Source of the DNA: Gordonibacter pamelaeae
GTDB taxonomy: Bacteria; Actinomycetota; Coriobacteriia; Coriobacteriales; Eggerthellaceae
DNA: 64,000 bases
Strand: one strand, 5' to 3'
Assembly: GCF_042665095.1 (NCBI RefSeq)
Contig: NZ_JBHTBV010000005.1
A program made the position numbers and the translations under genes. The notes under the pieces were generated by a model, which was not told where the DNA came from, searched no databases, and saw nothing but the letters and a program-made list of their open reading frames with translations. Below, one piece after another: positions 49,052 to 59,610 of the stretch (position 1 is its first letter; every line of letters starts with the position of its first letter).

Positions 49052-50450
49052 GCTCGGCCGCCCGCACGAAGCTGGGGGCCCACATAGGCGAGGCAAGGGC
49101 GTTCACGTGCAGGTAGCCGGCCACCACGTTGCCGGTGCACGCGCCGTCGAAGCCGGGCACGATGCCGCGGCCGCGCTCCACCGCGTAGGCGAACCGCAGC
49201 GCAGGATCGAGGTCCGTCGCCTGCGAGTGATGGTGCTCGTGGCCCACGAGCACCGCTCCGGGCTCGAGCCAGCCGGCATCCTCGCGGACGACGGCGCGGG
49301 CGTAGCCGTGCGCCGTCTGCCGGTCCTGCACGACCGTGTCCAGGCCCAGCACGCCTGCCATGTCGTAGCCCTGGCCGTGGTACACCAGGCGCCGCCCCAG
49401 GAACATGAGGCCCCCGCACTCGGCGTACACGGGCAGACCGTGCGCGGCGCGCTCGCGCACGCTGCGTCGCAGGCCCTCGTTGGCGTGCAGCTGCGCGGCG
49501 AACACCTCCGGAAAGCCGCCGCCCACGTACAGCCCGTCCGCATCCGGCGGCAGCGCGTCGTCCTCCAGGCTGCGCACGAACGCGAGCCGCGCGCCCGCGC
49601 GCTCGAGCGCGGCGAGGTTCTCGGGATAGTAGAACGGGAACACCTCGTCGCGCACGACGGCGATGGTCGCCCGCGCGCCCGGCGCCTCCGCGGCGTCGTC
49701 CGCGTGCAACGTCTCCGGCATCGCGCCCGGCAGCTCCCCCGCTCCCGCCGCGACGGCCCGCACGGCGTCCAGGTCCACCCACTCCTCCACCACGTCGGCT
49801 ATGCCGTCCAGCAGGCGCTCCCGCCCGTCCGTCTCGCCGCTCGTCACGAGGCCCAGATGGCGGTCGGGCACGTCGAGCCGCGCATCGGCCGGCACCGCGC
49901 CCACCACGGGGATGCCGCACGTGCGTTCGATCACCTCCGTGATCAGCCCGCGCTGCCGCGCCCCGCGCACCCGGTTCAAGATGACCCCCGCTATGCGCAC
50001 GTCCGGATCGAACGCGCAGCATCCCAGCACGAGGGCGCCCGCCGTCCGCGTCATGCGCGTCACGTCCAGCACGAGGATGACCGGCGTGTCCGTGATCTTC
50101 GCGATCTCGGCCGACGACGTGCTGCCCTCGGCATCCAGCCCGTCGTACAGGCCCATGGCGGCTTCGATCACGCATGCATCGGCGCCCGCCGAAGCCTCGC
50201 GCACCACGGCGCGGATCTGGTCGGGCTCCATGAAGTAGCGGTCGAGGTTGCGGCTCGTCCTGCCAGCCGCCACCGTGTGCCAGCCGGGGTCGATGAAGTC
50301 GGCGCCCTTCTTGAAAGGCTGGACGGCGCACCCTTGCCGGCGCAGCGCGCGCAGCAGCCCCAGCGTGAGGACGGTCTTGCCGCTCCTGCCGTGGGGTGCG
50401 GCAACCATGACCCGGGGCATGGCCGGGCCTGTCGTTTCGATAGCGCCCAT
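49023..50450 (-). CDS. dsrN: Cobyrinate a,c-diamide synthase-like protein, probable siroheme amidase DsrN
   Basis: A 475-residue CobB/CbiA-type glutamine amidotransferase. The N-terminal P-loop AAPHGRSGKTVLTLG and FKKGADFIDPGWH belong to the synthetase half; the C-terminal half is a class I glutaminase with catalytic Cys in VYAECGGLMFLGR and the His in NVVAGYLHVNA. In sulfur-metabolising bacteria the homologue DsrN amidates siroheme for sulfite reductase. Position 53 bases after dsrC makes DsrN the better call than cobalamin synthesis; no other cob genes are near. The ATG at 50450 follows AGGATG. Confidence 0.82.
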   Translation of the reverse strand: MGAIETTGPAMPRVMVAAPHGRSGKTVLTLGLLRALRRQGCAVQPFKKGADFIDPGWHTVAAGRTSRNLDRYFMEPDQIRAVVREASAGADACVIEAAMGLYDGLDAEGSTSSAEIAKITDTPVILVLDVTRMTRTAGALVLGCCAFDPDVRIAGVILNRVRGARQRGLITEVIERTCGIPVVGAVPADARLDVPDRHLGLVTSGETDGRERLLDGIADVVEEWVDLDAVRAVAAGAGELPGAMPETLHADDAAEAPGARATIAVVRDEVFPFYYPENLAALERAGARLAFVRSLEDDALPPDADGLYVGGGFPEVFAAQLHANEGLRRSVRERAAHGLPVYAECGGLMFLGRRLVYHGQGYDMAGVLGLDTVVQDRQTAHGYARAVVREDAGWLEPGAVLVGHEHHHSQATDLDPALRFAYAVERGRGIVPGFDGACTGNVVAGYLHVNALASPMWAPSFVRAAERYRARRSAR

Positions 50451-50503
50451 AAGGCATCCTTGGCCCGGGCGCGCCTCCCTCCAGCGCGCCCGGACGCGAA
50501 GGC

Positions 50504-50818
50504 CTACACGCAGCCGGTCGGCTTCAGCAGGCCGGCGATCTTGCAGGCTCCCTTGCCGGGACCGCTGGGGAACAGCTCGTAGATCTCGGCGTTGGACTTG
50601 CCGGTGTCCCTCAGCATCTTGCGCACCATGGGGGCCACGCCGAACTCGGCGTAGTACCCGCGCAGGTAGTTGATGACCTCCCAATGCTCGTCGGTCAGCA
50701 CCACGTCCTCGGTCTCGGCGAGCTTCTCCGCAACCTCTTCGTCCCACAGGCTGGCGTCCTCGAGGAATCCGTCCTCGTCGAGCGCGAGCGTGCGATCTCC
50801 AACCACCAACTCAGCCAT
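50504..50818 (-). CDS. dsrC: Sulfur carrier protein DsrC
   Basis: A 104-residue DsrC/TusE protein. The C-terminal arm CKIAGLLKPTGCV has both redox cysteines, ten residues apart with the last at the penultimate position, the pattern needed to form the DsrC trisulfide that DsrAB makes and DsrK reduces. The W/Y-rich HWEVINYLRGYYAEFGVAP segment is typical. The start ATG at 50818 follows AAAGGAGGATAG, one of the strongest ribosome-binding sites here. Confidence 0.95.
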   Translation of the reverse strand: MAELVVGDRTLALDEDGFLEDASLWDEEVAEKLAETEDVVLTDEHWEVINYLRGYYAEFGVAPMVRKMLRDTGKSNAEIYELFPSGPGKGACKIAGLLKPTGCV

Positions 50819-50891
50819 AGCTATCCTCCTTTGATCGTCGTGCATCATCTATGACCAGCCGACGGACTGCTCCGCCGGCCGATGCTTGTCT

Positions 50892-52157
50892 CTACGAGGC
50901 GGCCGGCTCCTCCAGGGCACCGCCCACCGCAACGCCGCCTTCCGCGCGGCCGTCGCCCGCCTCCGCGCCCGCGCCCTCGGGCGACGCCGGCACCGGGGCG
51001 AGGTCGCCGTTCTCGGCGCGCACGCCCACGGCCACCTTGCACAGCACGGTGAGCGCAAGCGCCCCGATGCTGTACACGCCCACGATGACCAGGAGCTCGT
51101 TCGGATTGGGGATATACTCCACCACCTGCTCGAACGAGTTCGGCACGAAGCCGCCCAGCACGAGGCCCAGCCCCTTGTCTATCAGGCAGGCGAAGAACAC
51201 CGCCGCGAGCGCCGGCACGAGCACCTTGTGGGAGCGCCGCAGCTTGGGAACGAGCAGGAGCAGGATGCCCCCGATGGCCAGCACGGCGGCCAGCCACATG
51301 ACAGGCACGAGCTGCGCATGGCCGTCCAAGCCGAAGAACAGGTACTCGATGGGCGCCTTGTGCCCGGGCATGTTGCTGTAGAAAGCCGTGAACACCTCGA
51401 GCACGAAGAAGAACACGTTGGCGATCATGGCGTAGCACACCGTCTTCGCCAGCGAGTCGATGGCCTTGTCCGTCACGTTGAACCGCGCGGTTTTGCGCAG
51501 CACGAGGCACAGCACGATGAGCAGCGCCGGCCCCGCCGCGAACGCGGAAGCCAGGAAGCGCGCGGCCATGATGGCCGTGAGCCAGTACTCGCGCCCCGCC
51601 AATCCGGAGATCAGAAACGCCGTGACCGTGTGGATGCCGATGGCCAGCGGGATGGCGATGATGCTGAGCACGTGCGTCCACCGGGGCGGCGGGAAGCCCT
51701 TCTTCTCGGCGCCGAGCACCGTCCACCCGATAACCAGGTTCACCACCAGGTACGAAGAGAGCACGCACATATCCCAGAACAGGATAGAGTTCGGCGTGGG
51801 GAACAGGATCACGTTCAGCACGCGCATGGGCTGGCCCAGGTCCACCACGATGAACAGCACGGCCGTGAGCACGGCCGCCACCGCCATGAACTCGCCGATG
51901 ACGACGATCTTCGCGTAGGTCTTGAAATGGTGCAGGTAGTACGGGATGGCCACCATGACGCCCGAGGCCGCCACGCCCACCAGGAACACGAACTGGGAGA
52001 TGTAGAGGCCCCATGACACGTCGCGGCTCATGCCGGTGAGCGTGAGGCCGTTCGCCAGCTGGTTCGCGTAGGCGGCCACGCCCGCGACGATGCCCAGCAA
52101 CAGGATGCCGACCCAGGCATAATAGCCCTTGGAGCCGCGCAAAGCCTTCTCAAGCAT
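50892..52157 (-). CDS. dsrP: DsrMKJOP complex membrane subunit DsrP (NrfD family)
   Basis: A 421-residue NrfD-type integral membrane protein with about ten transmembrane segments that exchanges electrons with the quinone pool. Family segments include SWGLYISQFVFLVGVAASG, FIVVDLGQPMRVLN and GLVLGGFVPNSFEQVVEYIPNPNELLV. The last 45 residues are Ala/Gly/Glu-rich. Its start overlaps the dsrO 3' end by 8 bases. Confidence 0.92.
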   Translation of the reverse strand: MLEKALRGSKGYYAWVGILLLGIVAGVAAYANQLANGLTLTGMSRDVSWGLYISQFVFLVGVAASGVMVAIPYYLHHFKTYAKIVVIGEFMAVAAVLTAVLFIVVDLGQPMRVLNVILFPTPNSILFWDMCVLSSYLVVNLVIGWTVLGAEKKGFPPPRWTHVLSIIAIPLAIGIHTVTAFLISGLAGREYWLTAIMAARFLASAFAAGPALLIVLCLVLRKTARFNVTDKAIDSLAKTVCYAMIANVFFFVLEVFTAFYSNMPGHKAPIEYLFFGLDGHAQLVPVMWLAAVLAIGGILLLLVPKLRRSHKVLVPALAAVFFACLIDKGLGLVLGGFVPNSFEQVVEYIPNPNELLVIVGVYSIGALALTVLCKVAVGVRAENGDLAPVPASPEGAGAEAGDGRAEGGVAVGGALEEPAAS

Positions 52158-52926
52158 GCGCCTCGCCTCCCTTTATCATGTAGTAGACGCTCGGGCCGGT
52201 GCCGAGCGACGTGCGCCTTCTCACGGCGAACGATTCGTCGAGCGCCCGCCGCACGTCGGAATCCGGATCGTTCAGGTCGCCGAACAGGATGGTGCCGTTC
52301 GACGCCTCAACGCACAGCGGCAGCTCGCCCGCGTCGATGCGGTCCGCGCACATCATGCACTTCTCCACCACGCCCTTCGTGCGCGTGGGATAGGAGGGAT
52401 CGACCTCGTCGAGGTACGGCCCCGGATCGCGGAAGTTCAGGCTGCGCGCGCCATAAGGGCAGGCCGCCATGCAGAACCGGCAGCCGATGCAGCGGTGGTA
52501 GTCCATCTCCACGATGCCGTCGTCGCGCTTGAACGTGGCCTTCGTGGGGCACACGCGCACGCACGGCGGCTCCTCGCAGTGGTTGCAGAGCACCGGCACG
52601 GTGGCTTCCTCGAGCTCGCGGGAGGGGTGCTCGGAGTGGATGTCGGCGAAGCTGGCCTCGAAAGGCTCACCCCATATCCACTTGACCTCCTCTTTCGGGT
52701 CGCCGATGTCGGGAACGTTGTGGGCGTGGTGGCACGCCGCCTGGATCTTGCCCATGTCGGCCTCGCGGTTGAACCGCTCCACGTCGACCACGAACCCCCA
52801 ATGGCGGCCGGCAACGCCGCCGCCGGACACCCGGGCCGAGCCGGTGTACGAGCTGCAGCCGCCCAGGCAGCCCAGGCCGGCAACGCCGAGCGCAGCTCCC
52901 GCTATCAGAAAATCACGTCTCTTCAT
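52150..52926 (-). CDS. dsrO: DsrMKJOP complex iron-sulfur subunit DsrO
   Basis: A 258-residue exported ferredoxin-like protein. The N-terminus MKRRDFLIAGAALGVAGLGC is a twin-arginine signal with a possible lipobox. Four [4Fe-4S] cysteine clusters are visible: CNHCEEPPCVRVCP, CIGCRFCMAACPYGA, CMMCADR with a later Cys, plus an additional pair. It sits outside the membrane between DsrJ and DsrP. It overlaps dsrP and lies 55 bases after dsrJ. Confidence 0.92.
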   Translation of the reverse strand: MKRRDFLIAGAALGVAGLGCLGGCSSYTGSARVSGGGVAGRHWGFVVDVERFNREADMGKIQAACHHAHNVPDIGDPKEEVKWIWGEPFEASFADIHSEHPSRELEEATVPVLCNHCEEPPCVRVCPTKATFKRDDGIVEMDYHRCIGCRFCMAACPYGARSLNFRDPGPYLDEVDPSYPTRTKGVVEKCMMCADRIDAGELPLCVEASNGTILFGDLNDPDSDVRRALDESFAVRRRTSLGTGPSVYYMIKGGEAHA

Positions 52927-52981
52927 GACCGGTACCCGGCTCCTCTCATCGCCCCCGTGAAACGCCTTGGCCGCCTGTGCC

Positions 52982-53363
52982 TCATGACGCTTCGCCGTCG
53001 TGGCAGTCCCAGCAGTACGGATCGACCGACGCGTAGTCGTGGCAGGAATCGCAGAACTCCTCGCGGTTCGAGTGGCATTCCAGGCAGGTGCCGTCCAGGC
53101 TCTTCTCGTACACCTGCCCCGATGCGCTCTCGTACTCGCGCGAGCCGTCGCGCACCACGTCGTTGCGCCACTCGTCGAGCAGCTGCATGTGGTTGTCCTT
53201 CATGTACTCCGTCGACGCCACGCACTCCTTCGTCTGCTGCGCGTTGATGGCGGGCGTGTCGAGGCTCGTCTCGGGGGCCGGCGCGGCGTTGGCCAGGTTC
53301 ACGATGAACGGCGACAGCACCGCCAAGCAGAACAGCGCCGCGAAGGCGATGATCCTTCCTCCC

Positions 53364-53371
<8 letters not shown>
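52982..53371 (-). CDS. dsrJ: Triheme cytochrome c DsrJ
   Basis: A 129-residue exported cytochrome. An uncleaved or cleaved N-terminal helix (AFAALFCLAVLSPFIVNLANA) precedes three heme-binding CXXCH motifs: CLECH, CDSCH and CWDCH, near the C-terminus. DsrJ is the extracytoplasmic heme subunit of DsrMKJOP. The start overlaps the dsrK 3' end by 8 bases. Confidence 0.93.
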
Positions 53372-55028
<1,657 letters not shown>

Positions 55029-55033
55029 CGCCC

Positions 55034-56023
55034 TCACTCCGCATCCAGCGGCAACCCGGCCTTGACCAGCTTGTCCTTGAACTCGTCTTCGTATTCGGCG
55101 TACGTGTGCACGGGCAGGTCGGGGTTCCACGGGTTCACGTGGCGCACCGCGCGGCTGTCGTTGGCCTGGTTGCGCGTGGGCGACAGCACGATGCCGCCGG
55201 CATGCATGAGCTTGCTCCACGGGAAGTACCCGATGAGCACGCTCGCCAGGAACAGGTGCACGTAGAAGATGGGGCCTATGCCGGCCACCACCACGGGGTG
55301 CAGCGTCACCAGCCCCATGGCCACCTCCTTGACCCCCTCGATGTCAACGCGGAAGAAGTAGCGCATCGCGATGCCGGCTATGACCACGCCCAGCAGCAGG
55401 AACAGCGGGAAGAAGTCGTTCGGCAGCGACAGGTAGCGCACGCGGGGGATCACGACGCGCCGGACGAACAGGAACGTGAGCGCGCTGACGATCAAGAGGT
55501 CGGTGAGGTAGAGCGCCGGCAGCCCGATCTGGAAGAACGCATCGGCGCCTTCGAGGGCCATGATGGCGCCCGGTACCGGCTCCAGGAAGAAGCGCAGGTG
55601 GCGCAGCACGATGATCAGCATGGACCAGTGGAACACGAGCGCGCCCAGCCACAGCCACTTCGCCGATCCCACGCCGAGGGCCTCGCCCTGCTTCTCGGTC
55701 TTCGTGTTGCGGAACAGCGACCGGAACACCAGCACCTCGAGCAGCATGCGGCCCACGACGCCCGCGAAGGACGAGGGGTTCTCTATCTTGTTCTGCTTGA
55801 CCCACGGCAGCGACTTCTGCTGGCCGCAGGTGGTGGGGATGCGGAACGGCACGGCCGACTTCCCCCACTTCACGAGGCGGAACACGAACCCGCCCACGAA
55901 GCTCGCCAGGGCGAGGTAGGGAATGACGATGCCGAACACGGCGTAGAGGCCCGCATACTGCGTGCCCACCCAGGCCACGGCGGCAAGGGCCAACGTCAAG
56001 ATCAGGGGGCCGACGATCCTCAT
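55034..56023 (-). CDS. dsrM: DsrMKJOP complex cytochrome b subunit DsrM
   Basis: A 329-residue membrane cytochrome b of the NarI type, with about six membrane segments. Histidines suited to heme b ligation are in ALVFHWSMLIIVLRHLRFF, LVTLHPVV and IFYVHLFLAS. It hands quinol electrons to DsrK, whose gene begins five bases downstream. The start shares an overlap with the RsbRD_N gene. Confidence 0.93.
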   Translation of the reverse strand: MRIVGPLILTLALAAVAWVGTQYAGLYAVFGIVIPYLALASFVGGFVFRLVKWGKSAVPFRIPTTCGQQKSLPWVKQNKIENPSSFAGVVGRMLLEVLVFRSLFRNTKTEKQGEALGVGSAKWLWLGALVFHWSMLIIVLRHLRFFLEPVPGAIMALEGADAFFQIGLPALYLTDLLIVSALTFLFVRRVVIPRVRYLSLPNDFFPLFLLLGVVIAGIAMRYFFRVDIEGVKEVAMGLVTLHPVVVAGIGPIFYVHLFLASVLIGYFPWSKLMHAGGIVLSPTRNQANDSRAVRHVNPWNPDLPVHTYAEYEDEFKDKLVKAGLPLDAE

Positions 56024-56532
56024 ACCGCGTCCCCCTCGCGCCGGGCCCTATCGCGGGCCAGCCTTCTGTTCATGAGACCCTCACCTCTCTGCATCTCGTC
56101 CAACCTGATCTGGTTCAGCTTCTCCCGAGATTCGGCGTACCGGTCGGACGCGTAGCGCCCCAAGGCGTCGATGCGCTCGTCCACCAAGGCGAGCTCGCCG
56201 TCGCCGGCTGCGGCGCCCACGGCATCGCGGACAACCTGCTTCAGATCGAGAAGAGGGCGCAACGCATGCGCCTGGTCCGTCTCCTGGACGGCTCGCAGGC
56301 GGCACCAGTCGGCCACCGAGGCGGGAATGTCCGCCTCTCCCCCTGCGCCTGCCAACCAGGCGAGCACGTCGCTCGCGCACTCGTCGGCAAGATAGGCGGC
56401 GGGATTGGAGAACCGGCCCGCCTTCCCCGCTGCAACGGGGAAGGCGGATGCGGACCCGCCGTCGAAACACGCCCTCCAAGCCTTGAATAGGGAACTTCTC
56501 CTCGCGTCGATCTCCCCGTAGACCGTGCCCAT
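56020..56532 (-). CDS. RsbRD N-terminal domain protein
   Basis: A 170-residue helical protein matching the RsbT co-antagonist N-terminal domain (RsbRD_N): FKAWRACFDGGS, FSNPAAYLADECASDVLAWLAG and LLDLKQVVRDAVG. A gene of this type precedes dsrM in many sulfate reducers, where its role is unknown; a sensory or assembly function is a guess. It overlaps dsrM by 4 bases and lies 9 bases after dsrD. Confidence 0.8.
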   Translation of the reverse strand: MGTVYGEIDARRSSLFKAWRACFDGGSASAFPVAAGKAGRFSNPAAYLADECASDVLAWLAGAGGEADIPASVADWCRLRAVQETDQAHALRPLLDLKQVVRDAVGAAAGDGELALVDERIDALGRYASDRYAESREKLNQIRLDEMQRGEGLMNRRLARDRARREGDAV

Positions 56533-56541
56533 GAGCGCGTC

Positions 56542-56763
56542 TTATTCGGGAGGGGCGACTTTGCCCTTCAGGGCGACGAACGTGGTGGTGATGTAGAGGT
56601 ATTCGACCTTGTCCTCGAACGCAAGCTCCTTGACAGCCAGGTCGACGGCGGATTTCTCCTCGGAGATCGCCTTGGCTATCTCCTTGCTCTTCGCCTTCTC
56701 CACCGTGTCAAGGTAATCGAGAACTTTTTGCTTGATGGCAGGATCTGCAGCACCTTTTTGCAT
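56542..56763 (-). CDS. dsrD: DsrD-like winged-helix protein
   Basis: A 73-residue protein (QKVLDYLDTVEKAKSKEIA...KVEYLYITTTFVALKG) with the size and C-terminal pattern of DsrD, a small winged-helix protein that stimulates DsrAB sulfite reduction and marks reductive-type dsr loci. The ATG at 56763 follows GAGGAGGAGG. An in-frame extension of about 38 codons upstream (MKTFYFTGG...) is possible but less likely. Here dsrD is not beside dsrB, as in many sulfate reducers, but leads the dsrMKJOP transcript. Confidence 0.8.
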   Translation of the reverse strand: MQKGAADPAIKQKVLDYLDTVEKAKSKEIAKAISEEKSAVDLAVKELAFEDKVEYLYITTTFVALKGKVAPPE

Positions 56764-56988
56764 ACGAGCCTCCTCCTCGATAGGGCGCGTGCCAAGAAAG
56801 GCATACCGGACCGAACCCGTTGCCCTTCCCCACGCAGCTACCAGTAAATCATCCTGTTCACCACCTGTAAAATAAAAGGTTTTCATCAAGGCATTACGAA
56901 ACGCGATGACCACCTTCAACCCCTGTTCAACCATCATTTTTGACGCTTTTTGTCCCGCGTTTCGGCAGCCGCCCGCCACCGTGTGCGC

Positions 56989-56994
56989 TACAAT
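56989..56994 (+). promoter_or_regulatory. Candidate -10 box of the siroheme synthase
   Basis: GCTACAATGG includes TACAAT 49 bases before the ATG at 57043, the same decamer as upstream of mop. The 279-base divergent interval 56764-57042 must also hold the dsrD promoter; TTGAAG with TAATGC 17 bases on is one weak minus-strand candidate. Confidence 0.4.
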
Positions 56995-57042
56995 GGCAGG
57001 CGCGGGCGCCGAGCCCGCCCATGCCTTGGGGAAAGGGGCGCC

Positions 57043-57696
57043 ATGCCAACGTATCCCGTCTCGCTCGTCCTGCAGGACCGCGCCGCGCTCGTCGTGGGCG
57101 GAGGCGCCGTCGCCACCCGGAAGGTCGAAGGGTTGCTGCCCGCCGGAGCGCACGTCACCGTCGTCGCGCCCGAGGTCACGGAAGCCCTGCGCGCGCTCGC
57201 CGACGCGGGCCGGTGCGCCTGGCGCGCCAAGGCCTACGACGCTGCCGATCTGAGCGGCGCCGACATCGTGTTCGTGGCCACCGACGACGAGGATGTGAAC
57301 GCGCGGGCCTACCGCGACGCGTCGGGGGCGCATCTCATGGTGAACGTGGCCGACCGGCCGGAGCTCTGCACGTTCTTCCTCCCCTCGGTGCTGCGCCGGG
57401 GCAAGCTGTCCATCGCCGTGTCCACCGAGGGCGCGAGCCCGCTCACAGCGCGCCGGCTGCGCAGGGAGCTGGAGGAGCGCATCCCCGCGGGCTTCGAGAC
57501 CTACCTCGACCTGCTGGCCGCCTGGCGCCCGCGCGCCATCGCCGCCCTGCCCGACGAGCCCGCCCGCCTCCGCTTCTGGCAGCAGGCCACCGACGGCCGC
57601 GTCCAGCGCCTCGTGCAAGCCGCCGACGAAGAGGCCGCCGAGCGCCTCCTGGAAGAGCTGCTGGAAGCCGAGCGGACCGCCTGCGCAACCCTGTAG
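57043..57696 (+). CDS. Precorrin-2 dehydrogenase/sirohydrochlorin ferrochelatase (CysG N-terminal type)
   Basis: A 217-residue Met8/CysG-N protein that oxidises precorrin-2 with NAD and inserts iron to form siroheme. The dinucleotide loop VVGGGAVATRKVEGLL is near residue 15, IVFVATDDEDVNA near 78, and VNVADRPELCTFFLPSV and STEGASPLTARRLRREL near 105-150 are typical. The ATG at 57043 follows GGGGAAAGGGG. Its place between the two dsr transcripts fits supply of siroheme to DsrAB. Confidence 0.9.
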   Translation: MPTYPVSLVLQDRAALVVGGGAVATRKVEGLLPAGAHVTVVAPEVTEALRALADAGRCAWRAKAYDAADLSGADIVFVATDDEDVNARAYRDASGAHLMVNVADRPELCTFFLPSVLRRGKLSIAVSTEGASPLTARRLRRELEERIPAGFETYLDLLAAWRPRAIAALPDEPARLRFWQQATDGRVQRLVQAADEEAAERLLEELLEAERTACATL

Positions 57697-57774
57697 AGAC
57701 GGACCTTCGGTCGGTTCAAGTTTCCTTGCATTCGTGTAACGAGTTCCGCCGTTTATAAAAGCACGCCCGCCGGC

Positions 57775-58242
57775 TCAGCGGCGCAGGGACTCCAGCTGGG
57801 GCAGGAACTCCTCCACCAGCGCGGGGTCGGCGGCGGCCAAGAGGTCGGCGGCGGCGAGCAGGCTCGGGTGGAACGTGGGCTCGTCGAGAGCGGCCATGAT
57901 CAGGTACGAGGCGAACCGGCCGTAGCGCTCGGGCGCGCCGGCCACCACGGCGGCGGCGATTTCCGGCGCCGACCACGCCACGTTGCCGCCCTCCTCGTTC
58001 ATCTCCCACAGGCTGCGCCGGATGGTCTCCCGGAAGAACTCGGGCATACCCGCCGACCGCTCGCGCGAGAGCATGCGGAAGCACGCGACGGTGCGCGCGT
58101 GGTGCGCCGCGTCGGGCGCGCAGGCCAGCCGCTTGAGGAAGCGCTGCACCCGATGCGGGTCCTCGTCGAACAGCGCCAGGATAGCCGTCTCATCACCGGC
58201 CTCGACAAGCGCCCGCACCCCGCTTTTCGTGATGTCGGACAC
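57775..58242 (-). CDS. DVU0298-like small helical protein
   Basis: A 155-residue protein with repeated helical pairs (VQRFLKRLACAP; IRRSLWEMNEEGGNVAWSAPEIAAAVV; FASYLIMAALDEP), resembling HEAT/PBS-lyase-like repeats of the DVU0298 family found in sulfate reducers. No catalytic residues are evident. The GTG start follows GAGGGAAGGG. It lies 24 bases after the 288-residue membrane protein gene. A small hairpin overlaps its stop and is followed by TTTTAT, a weak terminator. Confidence 0.65.
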   Translation of the reverse strand: MSDITKSGVRALVEAGDETAILALFDEDPHRVQRFLKRLACAPDAAHHARTVACFRMLSRERSAGMPEFFRETIRRSLWEMNEEGGNVAWSAPEIAAAVVAGAPERYGRFASYLIMAALDEPTFHPSLLAAADLLAAADPALVEEFLPQLESLRR

Positions 58243-58266
58243 GTTGCACCCTTCCCTCGTGCCCGC

Positions 58267-59133
58267 CTAGGACGCCGTGCCCGCAGGGGCACCGAGGCCC
58301 TTGCGGGACTCCTTCTCCAGCCGCTTCCTCGCTTCCGCCATGCACCAGGTGGTACCGCCATGCTCCGCCACGTAGGCAAGGCGCGCATGCCGCTCGGCAG
58401 GATCGGCCAGGCAGCCCGCCGCCTTCAGCGAGAACAGCACGCGATGCGCGGGAAGGGCCTTGGGGTCATCGGCAACCTGGAGGTACCCGGCCGCCGCCTT
58501 GGACGGCTTCCCGTTGAGCTCCTTTGACAGCATATCGCGCAGGGCCACGTGCTCGGCAATGTGGGAAGCAGCGTCCTTCGACAGCCCCTCGGCGGGCAGC
58601 TCCTTCAAAGCCTTGACCTCGGCAGTGAGGCCCTTGAGGTCGCGCTTGTCCCACGCACAGTACGCCAGAAGGTTGTGGTAGAGGAACTGTCCCTGGGGGT
58701 CGGCGTCGTCCTCCAGAGCCCGCATGAGCTTGGCCGCCTCGTTCCATTTGCCCTGCCATCGCAGGGCGTAAGCATAGCTGAACAGCCCGCTGCGCGGGTC
58801 GGCGTTCTTCTTGTCCTTCTCGAGCAGGGCAAGCGTCCGACGAGCGCACAGGAGCGGGTCGCAGTCGTCGTCGATGAGGCGCGTGAGCCCCTTGTTCACC
58901 GAGCCCCTCATGAACACCCCGAAGAAAACCGCGACGATCATGAGCGGCAGAAGGATGAACGTGCTGATGGCGAACCAGGGGGTGCCCGACATTCCCATGA
59001 TCATCACGAACAGCGCAAAGGCGGCAACCCCCGCGACGCGCACTCTGATGGTGTATTTGCGACGCACCCATTCGCGCGACTCCGCGTCGGCCTCGTCGCC
59101 GAGCACCTCCACGATACGCTCGTAAGCTCTCAT
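58267..59133 (-). CDS. Membrane protein with a TPR-like domain
   Basis: A 288-residue protein with a soluble N-terminus, two membrane segments (about residues 33-52 and 57-80), and a C-terminal helical domain containing TPR-like pairs (YAYALRWQGKWNEAAKLMRALEDD; FLYHNLLAYCAWDKRDL). No family is assigned. The ATG at 59133 follows GGGGAAAGGGG. It is separated from the upstream dsrAB transcript by a terminator, so it forms its own unit with the DVU0298-like gene. Confidence 0.65.
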   Translation of the reverse strand: MRAYERIVEVLGDEADAESREWVRRKYTIRVRVAGVAAFALFVMIMGMSGTPWFAISTFILLPLMIVAVFFGVFMRGSVNKGLTRLIDDDCDPLLCARRTLALLEKDKKNADPRSGLFSYAYALRWQGKWNEAAKLMRALEDDADPQGQFLYHNLLAYCAWDKRDLKGLTAEVKALKELPAEGLSKDAASHIAEHVALRDMLSKELNGKPSKAAAGYLQVADDPKALPAHRVLFSLKAAGCLADPAERHARLAYVAEHGGTTWCMAEARKRLEKESRKGLGAPAGTAS

Positions 59134-59168
59134 CTTGACCCCTTTCCCCTCGCGTCGCCCCTGCGGTG

Positions 59169-59210
59169 AAAAAACCGCAGGCAGCCCCGTTTTAGCGAGA
59201 CCGCCTGCGG
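59169..59210 (-). terminator. Rho-independent terminator of the dsrAB transcript
   Basis: Minus strand CCGCAGGC, a 20-base loop, GCCTGCGG and then TTTTTT. It lies 23 bases after the 124-residue gene, ending the ferredoxin-dsrAB-exporter unit. Confidence 0.75.
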
Positions 59211-59232
59211 CTTCAAGCATGAACCTCCGGGG

Positions 59233-59607
59233 CTAGATCATGCCCCATTTGCGCGTGTACTCGCTGTAGAGCGCGTAGTCGTTCTCGCTGATCCCCGCCT
59301 CTTCGAGCCGGGGCAGGATGTCCTCGTAGATCATCGTCTCCGTCTCCATCCACACCCCGTCCTTCTTGACGGTGATCTCCCAGTCGTCATGGATGCTGAG
59401 CAAAAACTCCATGACGGCCGCGCTGTGCGACATGCACCGGTTCGTGTAGGCCGCGAGCTCGCGAATCGCATCCGGAGTCGCCTCGATCTTCTTGACGGAC
59501 TTCCAAGGCGATTTCCCCCTCCGGCGCCACTCCCCCGCCTCGAAGAACGGGAGGAAGAAGCAGGCGCTTTGAATGCAGGTATGCTTGACTACGGTTGGCT
59601 CGTCCAT
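59233..59607 (-). CDS. Unknown 124-residue protein beside the sulfite exporter gene
   Basis: A soluble protein with two N-terminal cysteines (KHTCIQSACFF), a basic segment (WRRRGKSPWKSVKK) and an acidic aromatic C-terminus (ENDYALYSEYTRKWGMI). It is not recognised. It starts 3 bases after the exporter stop, with GGGTAGG overlapping that stop, and is the last gene of the dsrAB transcript, so a sulfite-related role is likely from position only. Confidence 0.7.
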   Translation of the reverse strand: MDEPTVVKHTCIQSACFFLPFFEAGEWRRRGKSPWKSVKKIEATPDAIRELAAYTNRCMSHSAAVMEFLLSIHDDWEITVKKDGVWMETETMIYEDILPRLEEAGISENDYALYSEYTRKWGMI

Positions 59608-59610
59608 TGC

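Noticed and set aside
49023..50450. Assignment of the amidotransferase to cobalamin synthesis (cbiA/cobB).
   Set aside because: No other cobalamin genes are nearby, and it directly follows dsrC; DsrN is the better fit, although sequence alone cannot exclude cobyrinate as substrate.
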